Below are positions 31,403 to 41,814 of a DNA stretch of 60,495 nucleotides, piece after piece (position 1 is the first letter of the stretch; each line of letters begins with the position of its first letter). The notes beneath the pieces were generated by a model. That model saw only the letters and a list, made by a program, of their open reading frames with translations. It was not told the DNA's origin and did not search any database. The stretch is taken from the NCBI GenBank assembly GCA_001586965.3, contig LUCW03001672.1:1-60495 (forward strand), read 5' to 3'. Position numbers and translations under genes: made by a program. The DNA is from Sphaeroforma sirkka (taxonomy: Eukaryota; Opisthokonta; Ichthyosporea; Ichthyophonida).

Positions 31403-31655
31403 CAGAGCAGAAGATTCTAAGAACAACCTTTGGCTATTACCTTACCAAGTAATAAACGTAAGGCGTCTACATCGCAAATGGTTGCTGGACTAAATACTAA
31501 ACGACATAGAGTACAACATGAGTCTTGAACTCGTACATATAGGTACATACTTATTCGATAAGCCATGATCGAAACCTTTTTACTTTGGTTTTTGCTTTAC
31601 GAAATAGATTGTACATTCAGGTACGTCCGTAGTCCTAAAAGCTACTGGGGGCTAT
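31403..31655 (+). pseudogene. Family A 3' internal end
   Basis: Matches the end of A internal sequence at 53860-54096: AAACGTAAGGCG, then the last codons (KRHRVQHES and stop near 31526), and the short purine-containing stretch AAGCTACTGGGGGCTA just before the next LTR, which is the candidate polypurine tract region. Confidence 0.8.
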
Positions 31656-32191
31656 GTAGAAATACGGCATCCGGTCAGCCTAAAATATCAAGATCAAATG
31701 AGATAACACATTGGTTTTCATTTGTATTCAAAATAATTTAATACAGGTTCTTTTTACAATATTTCCAAAGTGTTCTAAATTCACTTTGATGGCTTCAATA
31801 ACCTGAGTAATTGGTATGACTCATTTACTTGGACCTATTTGAGATGATAGTAGATGTAGGATAGTATAAACTAAATTTTATAATCTCTAAACTACTACTT
31901 ACAGGTTTTGGTCTTCTCGCCAATCTCCAAAATCCAATAGTCTTTTTTATATCTTTCTTCAGATGGAACTTTATTTATATTAGCTAATGCATTAACTTGA
32001 CTTACGTTCTTATGTCTATCTACAATTAGACATGTGGTCATGAACACCTAGTACTTCTTGTGAACATTTTTCAAAAAAGAACAGCTAGAGGTACGTCCTG
32101 TGTGATCGAATATATTAAGGCTCTTACCAAGAGGCAGTCCCGATCATTCTTACACGAGCTACCACTGCTATATCCTAACTGACCTAAATTA
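31656..32191 (+). mobile_element. Family A LTR, 3' end missing
   Basis: Starts TGTAGAAATACGGCATCC after GGGGGCTA and stops at CTGACCTAAATTA, about 55 bases before the usual LTR end, where family C begins with TGTAGACAAAG. Substitutions resemble those of 30889-31402, so the two may have flanked one old A element. Confidence 0.85.
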
Positions 32192-32733
32192 TGTAGACAA
32201 AGTACTGCAGACAAGGACTTAGGACCGGACCAGAGGACCGGACCTAAGAGGATTTATTGAGGCTCAGACCTAGGAGGATCTACTTTGGCTGACGAAAGGC
32301 TCAGACCTAAGAGCAGTAGACCAAGAGGCTCAGACCTAAGAGCTGTAGACCCAGAGGCTCAGACCTAAGAGGAATTTATTGATGATCGGGCCGAGGACCG
32401 GATTAGATAGTAGAATATAGTTTAGAGGAATAGAATGATGACTCACCGAGTGTCATCATTAATTAGTAACTAGGAGACCGGAATCTTAGATACGGAGATT
32501 TTCACAATATGCCGTTGTTAGAGAAAATCTCGTCTTACACAAAGACGTGATTAATAAATACAGCAGACGCGCCGTTCATATCGGCACTTTTGACTGAAAT
32601 CAATTATTTCAGACTTAACACTCTTTATCAAGTGTCACTTGGTTTTGACCACATTTTCAAGTGACCGAACTACTGTATTTATTATACTAAGTTCTTTAAA
32701 GGTTAACTAACTAAGAAACGACTTAGTTTAACA
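32192..32733 (+). mobile_element. Family C 5' LTR (candidate)
   Basis: TGTAGACAAAGTACTGCAG at the start and TTAGTTTAACA at the end, 13 bases before the gag ATG. It contains repeats of GGCTCAGACCTAAGAG (32270-32370) and a TTAATAAATACAG that could be the polyadenylation signal. The 3' LTR does not match it well, so its status as an LTR rests on TG...CA ends and position only. Confidence 0.5.
32225..32400. repeat. Short tandem repeats in the candidate C LTR
   Basis: Five imperfect copies of AGGCTCAGACCTAAGAG, plus GGACCGGA motifs before and after. The position, near the LTR start, parallels the minisatellites in the B LTR. Confidence 0.8.
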
Positions 32734-32746
32734 TTTTTTTACCACA

Positions 32747-33855
32747 ATGTCGGGACCCAAGGCTAGACCGTCGCCTACGGTGGGCAAGCAAGCCTGTGCC
32801 CAACTGTTGAAACGACTGCTTGAAACAATTCGGCATTTGACCGAGCTATGCAATAAGGTGGAGACAGCATGTGCCAAGACACCGGCACCCGGAGACGACG
32901 ACACGTGAAAATCCATTTGGAGTTGACTCGGCTGCAGTCTGAGGCCCAGTACTCAATACAAACCTTGGATGGGATACGCCGAGCCCCAGAATGGATGGTT
33001 TGAATACGTTGTTGCATGTGAAGGAGGCAAAGGAAAAGAGTCGGATTATTAAAGAGCAACTCCGTCAACTCCGTAAGCTGTCACTGACCTATGCCCCAGG
33101 ACACGGCCCAGGCGATAGTGGATGATGATTTTTCTGAGTCTGAGGCCGAATCAACAAGGCCACGCACCTGGGTCCCTCAATACTCAACACAAGCGGAGTT
33201 GTCATCAACTAGCCAGTTATCTGAGAGCGGGGCTATCAACATGGAGAGAATTAGCCCGGTGAAGCGCAGGATTGAACGCACGAAGCACATACCTCAAGTG
33301 GCTCCTTACGCGAATGTCCATGTTACGCGCCGCGAACGATTGCTGAAGAACGCTAAAAATCGAGACCAGACAATTCCGACTCTTGATAAGATGCCGGCTA
33401 TTGGTCCGGACTGGTATCAGGCATCAGACGATCATGTTCATGCTACTCGTAGAGCGCGGTTGTTGACAAACGCTCAAAATCGGGCACAAATATTTCCGAC
33501 CCCTGATGAGATGCCGCCTAATAATCCGGATTGGTATCAAGACTCAAAAACGTTAGTGAAATCGCCTGGTAGATTTTTTTTGGACCCAGCGGACCTACAC
33601 TTGGACATGGCTACCCCTCAAAATTTGTCGTCGTCGGCGAAGCGGTCCTTCGAGACATTTCGTAACGTGATGAAATCTCCACGCCAGCAGCCTCACGGTC
33701 GGGCGGCAGCGAATTTATTTCGGGATAAATTACAACAGCATCGTCGTACGCAATCTCCCGAAGAAAGAAAGGAGAATTGTCAGGATAATACTAATTACCT
33801 ATCGATACGCTGGCTTACCGTAAGCACTTGCCTGCTCACCACGACCGCTACCTAG
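32747..33855 (+). pseudogene. Family C gag N-terminal part
   Basis: ATG 32747 (MSGPKARPSPTVGKQACAQL) runs about 53 codons to a stop at ~32907. The frame returns at 33091-33855 (MPQDTAQAIVDDDFSESEAE). That part contains a 40-residue tandem repeat: VHVTRRERLLKNAKNRDQ at residues 76-93 and VHATRRARLLTNAQNRAQ at 116-133, each ending PDWYQ. The part is Arg- and Ser-rich, as often seen in Gag N-termini. Confidence 0.7.
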
Positions 33856-33864
33856 AAGACCCGC

Positions 33865-35136
33865 ATGGAGGTGAAACGATGTAAGATATCACCACCTACG
33901 GCGGCGTGCGTTAATGAATCTACCGCGGCAGAGATGAAAACGCAGGTATTTCTTCTCACCCAACGTATGATGCAAGCAGAAGCTGCGGGACGCACTGAAG
34001 ACGCTCGTGCGTTGCAGGGCTTAATTCGTACAACTAACGAGACGTTAAAGACTTGCACAATGACGGTCGACAAACGGACACCCAAGGAATGGCCATCTAA
34101 TCCACAGAGCAGCTATTATTTGGATAATCCGCATAAATTACAGGTGCATGCGTGTATTTTGGATTGGCATAAGAATGCAAATTTTCACAAATTAGACCCG
34201 ATTTATATGCAAATGGGCCTCCATAGGGCAATACAGAAAGAAGGCGCACCAAAGGCACTTTTGGATTTTATTGTGGAGAACGAACAAAAGTTGCAGTCCA
34301 TGTCGTTCCAGGACGCCACTGCTTATATTGTACGTACACCCGAACAAGATCTGGAAGATAACGCATACAGAAATGTATTGGCGTGCATGAAGTTAAATCC
34401 TTCGGTGTCACTCGAGACCCAACTTCGAAATTTTGAACGCAAGGTCGATTTTATGGAAATGCGACAGTACGAGAATCCGCTACAAGTATACCGCAATCAT
34501 GGTATGCTCAACCTAATTAATCAAGCTGCGGGGGGTGCATACTACCGTGGCACACTTCGCATGCACCCTAACTGGCGAGAATATTCCGCGATACAAATGC
34601 GTGATGTATTTCGGGTGATTATTGACGAGGTGGAGGAACACCGTCGGGCAAACCTCTCCCGACCATTACAAATTCCAGGGGGTTCCCGTTCACGTACACG
34701 GACGCGTGTGGAGGCCAACACACGAGATAATTCGCATGCGCCACCAGCACCAAGCCCTAGGGCTCGTTGTAAGTCGTGTGAGCAGAATCTTCCTCCTGGC
34801 CCAGCACATGCACTACGTTGCCCTAAATTACTGCGAGCACCGACTTCAACGAACACGGGTAGCCGTACACAACCTGGAGGCGCGCCTCAGCACCGTACGC
34901 CGCCTAGAGGAACATCAGCGCGCACACAACAGGCGCAGGGTGATAATCTCCGCCCTCGCGTTAATCTCGTGGCTGGAGATGATCAGATGCCTGATCCGAC
35001 GCCAGCTGAGGTAGGAGAGAGCGAGACGATGCACATTCATAATTTGGTCGACGAGTCATATGTCGCCAGTGAAGATGAGTTGATGGAGGCCGAGCAAGAG
35101 CCCGCCGGTTGGGAAGCGGAACCGAACTCAAACTGA
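33865..35136 (+). pseudogene. Family C gag main part
   Basis: 423-residue open frame with helical capsid-like sequence (ALQGLIRTTNETLKTC, YRGTLRMHPNWREYS; compare TLQLHPKW in B) and one zinc motif, CKSCEQNLPPGPAHALRC (C-x2-C-x9-H-x3-C, 34768-34820), then a Pro/Thr-rich and acidic end. One of the best preserved frames here. A frame change near 33850 separates it from the N-terminal part. Confidence 0.85.
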
Positions 35137-35181
35137 GATGCTTGGGTGTCTGAGTTAAACATGTGCGTTACGTTTGGTTAA

Positions 35182-35652
35182 ATGGCAACAAGAATATTTG
35201 CTGTAAAAGATAAATTGTTCCCTAATGACAATCGTGTATATGTTACGTTACAAGTCAACGGATATGCGGTGCGCACACTCATTGATACGGGGGCGAACCG
35301 TTCCGTTATCACTCAGGCATCCGCAATAAAGGCGCAACTGTCCATTACACCACCAGCTAAGGAGAGTTACATATACCTGGAGGATAAAGCTTTCCGCACT
35401 CCGCGCCTAGGCAGGACACACACCACAACGGTGCAGAATGGTACGAAGTCTGCTGCAGGTTGTACGTTTGAACTTATGAATTTACCCGATAACATTGATG
35501 TAATTCTGGGAATGGATATTATGGGCGAATTGAGCTTACGTCTCACACGACTATCTACACTATTTCCGGAAATCAATCGTAATGTTATGGATGAACTACT
35601 CGAACCAAAAGACATCGCATGGCACCAGACTTGTCCGAGCCTGAGAATATAA
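35182..35652 (+). CDS. Family C aspartic protease
   Basis: 156 residues, start ATG 35182 (MATRIFAVKDKLFPNDNRVY). Retropepsin fold features: VRTLIDTGANRSVIT with DTG at residues 37-39, a flap-like region with SYIYLEDKAFRTPRLG, and the conserved end VILGMDIMGEL. Related throughout to the B protease. It follows gag after 45 bases in the same strand. It ends at a stop after CPSLRI, where B continues into RT, so the downstream frame is lost. Confidence 0.8.
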   Translation: MATRIFAVKDKLFPNDNRVYVTLQVNGYAVRTLIDTGANRSVITQASAIKAQLSITPPAKESYIYLEDKAFRTPRLGRTHTTTVQNGTKSAAGCTFELMNLPDNIDVILGMDIMGELSLRLTRLSTLFPEINRNVMDELLEPKDIAWHQTCPSLRI

Positions 35653-36205
35653 GGCGAACGGCTACGGAAGTATTTAGATGCCAACGAGACTGTTTTTGAC
35701 GAAGCTAGACGTACGCTACCAGGCAGTGAAGTGTCCCTTCCTATACCTCGAGATAATTTGTTGGGTCTTCGACGGCAAACACGGAACTTTGTGTCGGATA
35801 AGTACAAACCACACGTCACACAACAGGTACATAAATGGGAACATGAATTGGTAACCAAGCGCCGTACGTCGGCGTCAGTGGTCAACCTGCCGTTACTAGC
35901 AGTACCATCATTTCCACCATCGGGGTAACTCGTTAAGGTTCGGGTGTGTTTGGATTTGCGACAAATCAACGCCCTTATTCCGGGCGACGAGTTTACATTA
36001 CCAAAGGTTAATGAGATTATCAGTAATTTACGAGGCAAGCGATATTATACCGCGCTAGATTTATCTGCGGCATAACACCGCCTCCCAGTCCACGAGGACT
36101 CACAACATATGTTCTCCTTTACTTGAGATAGTCACCAATACTCCTTCACGTCGGCTCCATTTGGATTGTCGACCCTCACGTCACAATTCCAGCGTATAAT
36201 TAGCA
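35653..36205 (+). pseudogene. Family C RT N-terminal part with stops and deletion
   Basis: Reads LGLRRQTRNFVSDKYKP, VVNLPLLAVPSF, then (after a TAA at ~35926) VRVCLDLRQINALIPGDEF, TALDLSAA with another TAA (~36072), and a TGA in SFT-DSHQYSFTSAPFGL (~36124). After FQRIISTA the sequence jumps to HTFLKHST, which is the end of the methyltransferase-like segment in B. The YxDD box, RT thumb, RNase H and most of the methyltransferase-like segment are therefore deleted. Confidence 0.85.
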
Positions 36206-37065
36206 CAGCCCATACGTTCTTGAAGCATAGTACACAGGGGGGTGGTAAGTACCCATGGGAACATACAGTAGTGGTACGTATCGGCCATCCGTCGGGATAT
36301 AAAGTGTCGTCATCGTTTTGGTGTAACTTGGGTCTCGATGTACCTGTGTGTGAAGAAGCTAGTAATCGTTGTCAAGAAACATGGGCACAACCGGTCATGA
36401 CTAGACATACTTGTCAGGTTGCGGAACAAGTACCTGAGATTTGTGCGGGGGCGACGGTGATTAATCACTCTGGACATGAGGAGGCTAACCGCCTGGTGCA
36501 ACTCACTTGGCAGTTTCATGAACAAGGACATCCTGCTCCCGCGGTTACGATACAACAGATGCGAGACAATGGACATAATTGGGACCAAATGCTTCCAATA
36601 ACGGAAGAGGTTCGTAAACAATGTAGTACGTGTTTAGGTAATGACACTGTGAAAAAGGGATTTCATCCTTTAATGAGTATTACGGCGCGTTATCTGTGGG
36701 GCCATATTCAGATGGATCTCATTCCGATGGCAGTGACACCCACTAAAGGCAACAAATTTATTTTACATGTCTTGGATGTGGCATCCGGATACTCCATTCT
36801 ACGGGCGCTACCTGCAAAAGATGCTAAGACGGTGGCAACGGAATTAGTATTGGTATTCGGTGAGCATGGCTTCCCCCGGAAAATTCAGAGTGATGAGGGG
36901 ACTGAGTTTGTCAACAGCATTGTCAGGTCTTTTACACGAGCACTCGGGACCATACACAAAACATCCCAACCATACCGTCCTCAAACAGTGGGTGCAGCAG
37001 AGCGCAGACATAAGGAGATTCACAAATGTGCACGCGCACTTTGTGTGGGCTGTCCGGAACTATAG
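36206..37065 (+). pseudogene. Family C integrase zinc domain and catalytic core
   Basis: An open frame (from 36166) covers the end of the methyltransferase-like segment (TFLKHSTQGGGKYPWEHT), a linker, the zinc domain (HEQGH and CSTC), and the core with Asp in HIQMDLIPM, Asp in QSDEGTEFVNS and Glu in GAAERRHKEIHK. All three catalytic residues are in one frame, the only such integrase core in the window. It ends at a stop (37063) where a frame change leads to the C-terminal domain. Confidence 0.9.
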
Positions 37066-37711
37066 GATGAACGCATACCTTTCACCATGCTTTATTAGAA
37101 CCTTCGGATATCACGTCAGCACAAGTCAGCACCATTCAGTGTCTATTTTGGGCGCCGCCATGTTCCATTTGCCGACATGACTGATGACCCCACAAATAAT
37201 GTATGGCTTAAACGATTGGATGACCTGGAGACGACGATTCTGTCGGAACTTCATCAGAATACTATCAAATACACTGATGCTATGGCGGAGGCCACTGACC
37301 AGATGCGGAAGTTTGATTTAATTGAGTTTAAGCTTGGAGACGTTGTTATGATACTCACACAAGGCGCGACTACCAAAACCATGAAGCCTCTGTTAGGCCC
37401 ATACGTTGTTCACAGTCGTGTAAATCAGAGTTATCATTTACGAGACAAAGATAGCAGCAAACCACCGGAACTTGGAGACCGTCCGGTTAATGTGGAGATT
37501 ATTCGGCTAGTCCACCGAGCCACAGAGCCACCGCTCGATGAATCGCTATGGAGAGAAGGGAGATCGACATTCCGACACATCATATCACACCGTCACAATG
37601 AGGCAGCAATCGGAGTACCTGGTACGCTGGTTAGGGGGCTCTCCCACAGGGGTGACGGCAGATGCGTTTGATGATTCGAACGTAGTGCCTGCATACCGAA
37701 AGCGGATTTAA
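37066..37711 (+). pseudogene. Family C integrase C-terminal domain and chromodomain
   Basis: 37177-37671 holds the GPY module (FKLGDVVMILTQG to LLGPYVVHSRVN) and RLVHRATEPPLDESLWREG. A frame change near 37605 interrupts a chromodomain-like end, which continues in the next frame as EYLVRWLGGSPTGVTADAF to the stop at ~37711. Closely parallel to B2 20212-20895. Confidence 0.85.
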
Positions 37712-37773
37712 ACTCGTGAGAGTCGACGGCAGCGACGGCTGGTACAAGGTTAAAGCGGCCTTGGTAGTTGGTA

Positions 37774-38292
37774 TGTCTGGCCGGGGCTACGTCCTTACTG
37801 CACGTATGAGTGACGAATGCACGAGTGTACCTATACTCAACCGATGATATTAACAAAGTAAACTGGTATAGACTTATATACGATAGCAGCTTACTTGACA
37901 TTACTGTGATCTGACATATTATCTATCAATTAACTAGGTACTACATCAAAATACATTCAATAGACAGTTACACGTAGTGACATATTCATAACACAGACGA
38001 CATTTACACGTCTATACATACTCATAACAAATTACCAGAATGGCTGTGGTCAGAATACAAGTACTTATATTTATTTGATTATTTTAGGTTTATTACAAGT
38101 TTTACAGTTTATCAGAATAATCTGATAAACTGGGTTTTAGGGTTTTACTGGTTTTACAACACATGACTGATGACTCATGTAAAAGTCAGTCATTTTAGGA
38201 TTACTGTTTACAATTACTAATAAATGAACAACGTCCCCCTCCCTGAGGAGGAAGAACGTTGAGATTTAGTTACTCGACGTGTACTTACTACA
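37774..38292 (+). mobile_element. 3' LTR of element C (B-like 3' half)
   Basis: The right edge is sharp at GTACTTACTACA (38292). The last ~250 bases (38041-38292) match the B LTR of 19180-19440 on the opposite strand, including AATAAATGAACAACGTCC and a CTCCCTGAGGAGG palindrome. The first part (37774-38040) matches neither the B LTR nor the C 5' LTR candidate; its start is a guess at a TG after the chromodomain stop. Confidence 0.6.
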
Positions 38293-38412
38293 TGGCTATA
38301 CATCAGCCATACACTATTCATGGATAGACAAGGCAAAATAATTTTAAACAGAACGTCATTAAACAATGAATGGTGGTTGTGCGTGGCAAGGATATCTATA
38401 TGCTTAGAGCAC

Positions 38413-38697
38413 AGGTGAGTACCCTGTTGACTCTCACTCAGTGGCGAGAAAACCTGAGGACACGTCGCATTGAACTTTGTGTGAGTTCGGTTATTAACCG
38501 CAGCTTCGAGCGTGTTGCATGGCGCCCTCACAGTAGACAGAATAGACTTTGTACGTTTATTTAGATGCTGAGAATGAGGGTGAGCACCCCGGAAGTTCTT
38601 ACTCAGAGGCGCGCAACCCTGAGGACACGGCGCATTGAACTTTGCCTGAGCACTATAATAGGTGAGCACCCGCAGCTCCGAGCGTGTTGCATAGTCG
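38413..38697. repeat. Two diverged copies of a ~115 bp repeat
   Basis: 38413-38526 and 38580-38697 share GTGAG(T/C)ACCC, ACTCAG(T/A)GGCG, CTGAGGACACG(T/G)CGCATTG, AACTTTG and GAGCGTGTTGCAT. Indels separate the blocks. Confidence 0.75.
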
Positions 38698-38730
38698 CTG
38701 TGACTGGTGTTGAGTTGGATAGCATATTAC

Positions 38731-38935
38731 GTAAGAGTCGGAACGTGTTACCTTATTACGTAGGTGGCGGAACATGTATAATATCATTACGCAAGAGTCG
38801 GAACATGCATACATTATACGTATCAAGTCGGAACGTGGAGCATCATTACGTAGGTGGCGGACCATGTATAACATTATTACGCAAGAGTCGGAACATGTCA
38901 CACTATTACGTAGACGTCGGAACGTGTAAAGCGCT
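38731..38935. repeat. ~30 bp minisatellite (seven imperfect copies)
   Basis: Each unit has ATTACG(T/C)A, then G(A/T)G(T/G)CGGAACATG or a variant, then a variable tail. Two alternating types (AAGAGTCGGAAC and AGGTGGCGGAAC) suggest a ~60 bp higher-order unit. Confidence 0.8.
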
Positions 38936-40233
38936 GTGACGGAGTCACCGTATGCGCGCCCAACTCGAGTATGCTTCAGATGACACCACACCACACTCAC
39001 ACACACGCACACACGGTTAGCAAGACATCGCGAAGTAATCACAATTATACTCGAGCAGATAATTATACAACACATATGAAGGGGTTGACTACGAGGATGC
39101 GACAAATAGAGGTTATCTCTGAGCATCGTTTATTGAACAGACGGGCGTGCACCTGCTTCGTCGAATCTGTATTATACAAGGAAATACGAGGATATATTAA
39201 CATTCGAACAGTAATTATGCATATGCACAGGCTGGGGTACTAGCGGGGGCAAAGCAGCACAAACATGTAATATCTGTCAAAAAAATTGCTTTTAGTTCGA
39301 TGCGTTTTACGTTTTCAGGTTTTAAAAAACGGGGCCTGAAAATAGGTCTAATTTAAAAATATAATAAAAACGTTTTTGATAAACCGTTTATGGTTTGCAA
39401 TAACCGTTTAATGTTTTCCCAAAACGTTAACACACATAAACAGGCAACTAACCAACATATAACATACATATAAACACATATATCTCGCGAACTAGGCACG
39501 CTACGACATTCATACTTTCACACATATTAGAGGAAGTCATGAGCTTCACAACTACATGGCTTCCGCACACAAAACATTATGAGGGAATACTCTAAATGTA
39601 TGTGGCCTACATGGGAAAGTCACTAAATGTACATACAGATTTACGGGTACGTTTTCTGATTACCCAATAAAATTCAGTAAATGCAAGTCTCAATTATTTT
39701 CTCAAATTTATTTTAAGGAAAAATTGAAAGTACATATAAAGACTTTTTATGTACATTTAGTGACTTTCCAGTGCTGTAATTTTTTTGATGACACAAAGGT
39801 TCGACACCAGTTCGGAACCTTTCATACTACAAGGGTTCAACATCAGTTCGGTATTTTACATGGCCGCGTGTTTGATAGTGAATTTGATTTTTCAAAACCA
39901 GTCTCTGAAGAATCTTCAACGACAAACAAATACATTCATACTAATTTCTTTCTGCGCACCATTATACTGCTGAGAGCTTGTACACATAACTAAGGCTGTA
40001 TGTTAATATACTTTGAGAGGTGACATAATACAATCCAAGCGTGGCGCAAAAGTATATAAATTGTACAACCGCCAGGAACCAATTGCTCTGAAATAAAGGT
40101 TTCCAGTAGACTAGACGTAGACAGGCAACGACGTTAGCTGAATCAAACACCATACGCCGACTGTACACCGGACGAAACTGTCAGTAATACAATCTGTAAG
40201 CAAAGTTTCTATGTATGTATGTACGTATGAATG

Positions 40234-40236
<3 letters not shown>

Positions 40237-40292
<56 letters not shown>

Positions 40293-40313
40293 GTACATAT
40301 AAATATATATTTA

Positions 40314-40361
<48 letters not shown>

Positions 40362-40423
40362 TATATATACATATATACATTTTATATATGTATATATGTA
40401 TACATATTTATATATATATATAC

Positions 40424-40486
<63 letters not shown>
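40237..40486. repeat. TA and CA dinucleotide microsatellites
   Basis: Long (TA)n with interruptions, then a (CA)n run of about 16 units near 40424-40456, then (TA)n again. Apparent frames through it are artefacts. Confidence 0.97.
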
Positions 40487-40487
<1 letters not shown>

Positions 40488-40525
40488 TATTCCTTCATAT
40501 TTTATACTTCCTTTCAAATACACAG

Positions 40526-40673
40526 ATAAGCTGTATACAAATCAATGACGAGTCCTGCGCTATTCAGGCAGATTATGTCTTTAAGAATAATTTTTTCAGC
40601 TCAGGGACTGCACTATACGTTGGAAAATGCGGCTGTTCATATGTCACCATGTATTGTGATTCCAACCCACAAG
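40526..40673 (+). CDS. Candidate host exon, cysteine-rich
   Basis: A pyrimidine-rich stretch (CTATTCCTTCATATTTTATA) and ACACAG precede an open stretch of ~49 codons ending AACCCACAAG/GTAAAT, a good donor. The peptide begins [19 protein letters not shown] and ends [17 protein letters not shown], with five cysteines, as in exons of secreted Cys-rich proteins. The family is not recognised. No neighbouring exon was identified. Confidence 0.4.
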
Positions 40674-41270
40674 GTAAATAGTTGGTGAGCTTTGTTTTAT
40701 TATGCACAGAGATACATATATAAGGACTAGCAGCTTGTCAATTTAGATGAACCATAAGAAACCGAACGTGACCCGACTACATATCCACTTAGTTTTTGAC
40801 ATCTCAGACACACCAGCGCATTTATGTTGATTTCTAATAACTAGAATGAAAAGTAGAGGTCTCCTGCGACGTTTAAGCCCATGCACTAGTATTCACTATC
40901 AAATGTCACAATGTACTGACCTTCCACCTGCAAAGAATGTGCATATTGGTTCTTATCTGTGATATCTGTCTTCATTTTGTAAATGATTTTAGTGCCACAC
41001 ACTCTTTCTTACACACACAAAAACACACGACGCGTATTTCAAATTTGGCAGCAAATGTCTGTCTCGATACTCTGTTTTTAATTTTTTTTTAATTATAGTT
41101 TTTTTATTCTCGCCTGTGTGACTATCAAAGATAATGTTTTTTTGGGCGCAGGTTCTATTCTCTCTGCAGCGGTTTCTTTTAACAAACATATACGTATTTA
41201 TTTACACATATATACATATGTAATGTATTTATTGGCACATATATACATATATAAATATACATATACATAT
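40674..41270. other. AT-rich spacer, no gene seen
   Basis: Noncoding in appearance. A short stretch at 40900-40925 (CAAATGTCACAATGTACTGA) weakly resembles part of the exon candidate upstream (CATATGTCACCATGTATTGT) and could be a decayed duplicate. Confidence 0.4.
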
Positions 41271-41271
41271 A

Positions 41272-41331
<60 letters not shown>
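41270..41331. repeat. (TA)n microsatellite
   Basis: About 30 uninterrupted TA units, preceded by imperfect TA/CATA repeats from 41206. Confidence 0.97.
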
Positions 41332-41332
<1 letters not shown>

Positions 41333-41450
41333 CAGGCGAGAGCGTCAGACTTAGGACGAGTCGCAGGCGAAAACGGCAGATTTAGCGGTCGCAGGCGAGA
41401 GCCTCAGCCTTGCTTGTCGCAGGCGACAATCGCAGTTATAGTGGTCGCAA
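41333..41450. repeat. 28-31 bp minisatellite (four copies)
   Basis: Each unit begins CAGGCGA and ends (G/T)(G/T)TCG, with a CAG(A/C/T)TTA-like core. It directly follows the TA microsatellite. Confidence 0.85.
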
Positions 41451-41814
41451 GACCTGGTCTTAGTCGTAGTGGTAGCAGTCTTAACAAATCTCTTTATTAT
41501 TGAATAACCATTGCCCAAATTCTAACTACTAATCTTACGCGTGTGTAGGTATGAAAGTAAAATCTAATGCTGAAGATAGCTGCAAGGTTTGATTTTCAGC
41601 TAAACGAATAGAAAAAGGGCTGTATCGACATACGAAAGATGAGACAAATCATACTTGTACAGCTAAAAGTTACCAACGAAACCATAAGAGTGGTATCAAA
41701 AATATATCGTATTACTAGGATTTTGTTTATATATATTTTGTTTTAGCACTGTTCATGCCAAATTGATGTAGTCGGACTTTGCCAACCTGACTCTATTACT
41801 GTATTATTTGCAGA

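Larger units (their letters stand above)
38293..40236. other. Low-copy intervening DNA, no recognised gene
   Basis: AT-rich sequence between element C and the microsatellite. It contains two repeat blocks (38413-38697 and 38731-38935), a 22 bp inverted repeat (39612/39749), and an unremarkable 89-codon frame at 39724-39993 with no recognised features. No homology to the retroelements was seen. Confidence 0.6.

Noticed and set aside
32192..38292. An envelope gene (retrovirus-like element)
   Set aside because: After integrase/chromodomain the LTR follows in A, B and C; no signal peptide, transmembrane or envelope-like frame was found.
40211..40529. Long Tyr/Ile-rich frames on both strands
   Set aside because: Translations of the TA/CA microsatellite. 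Only the part after the AG at 40525 is considered, separately, as a possible exon.
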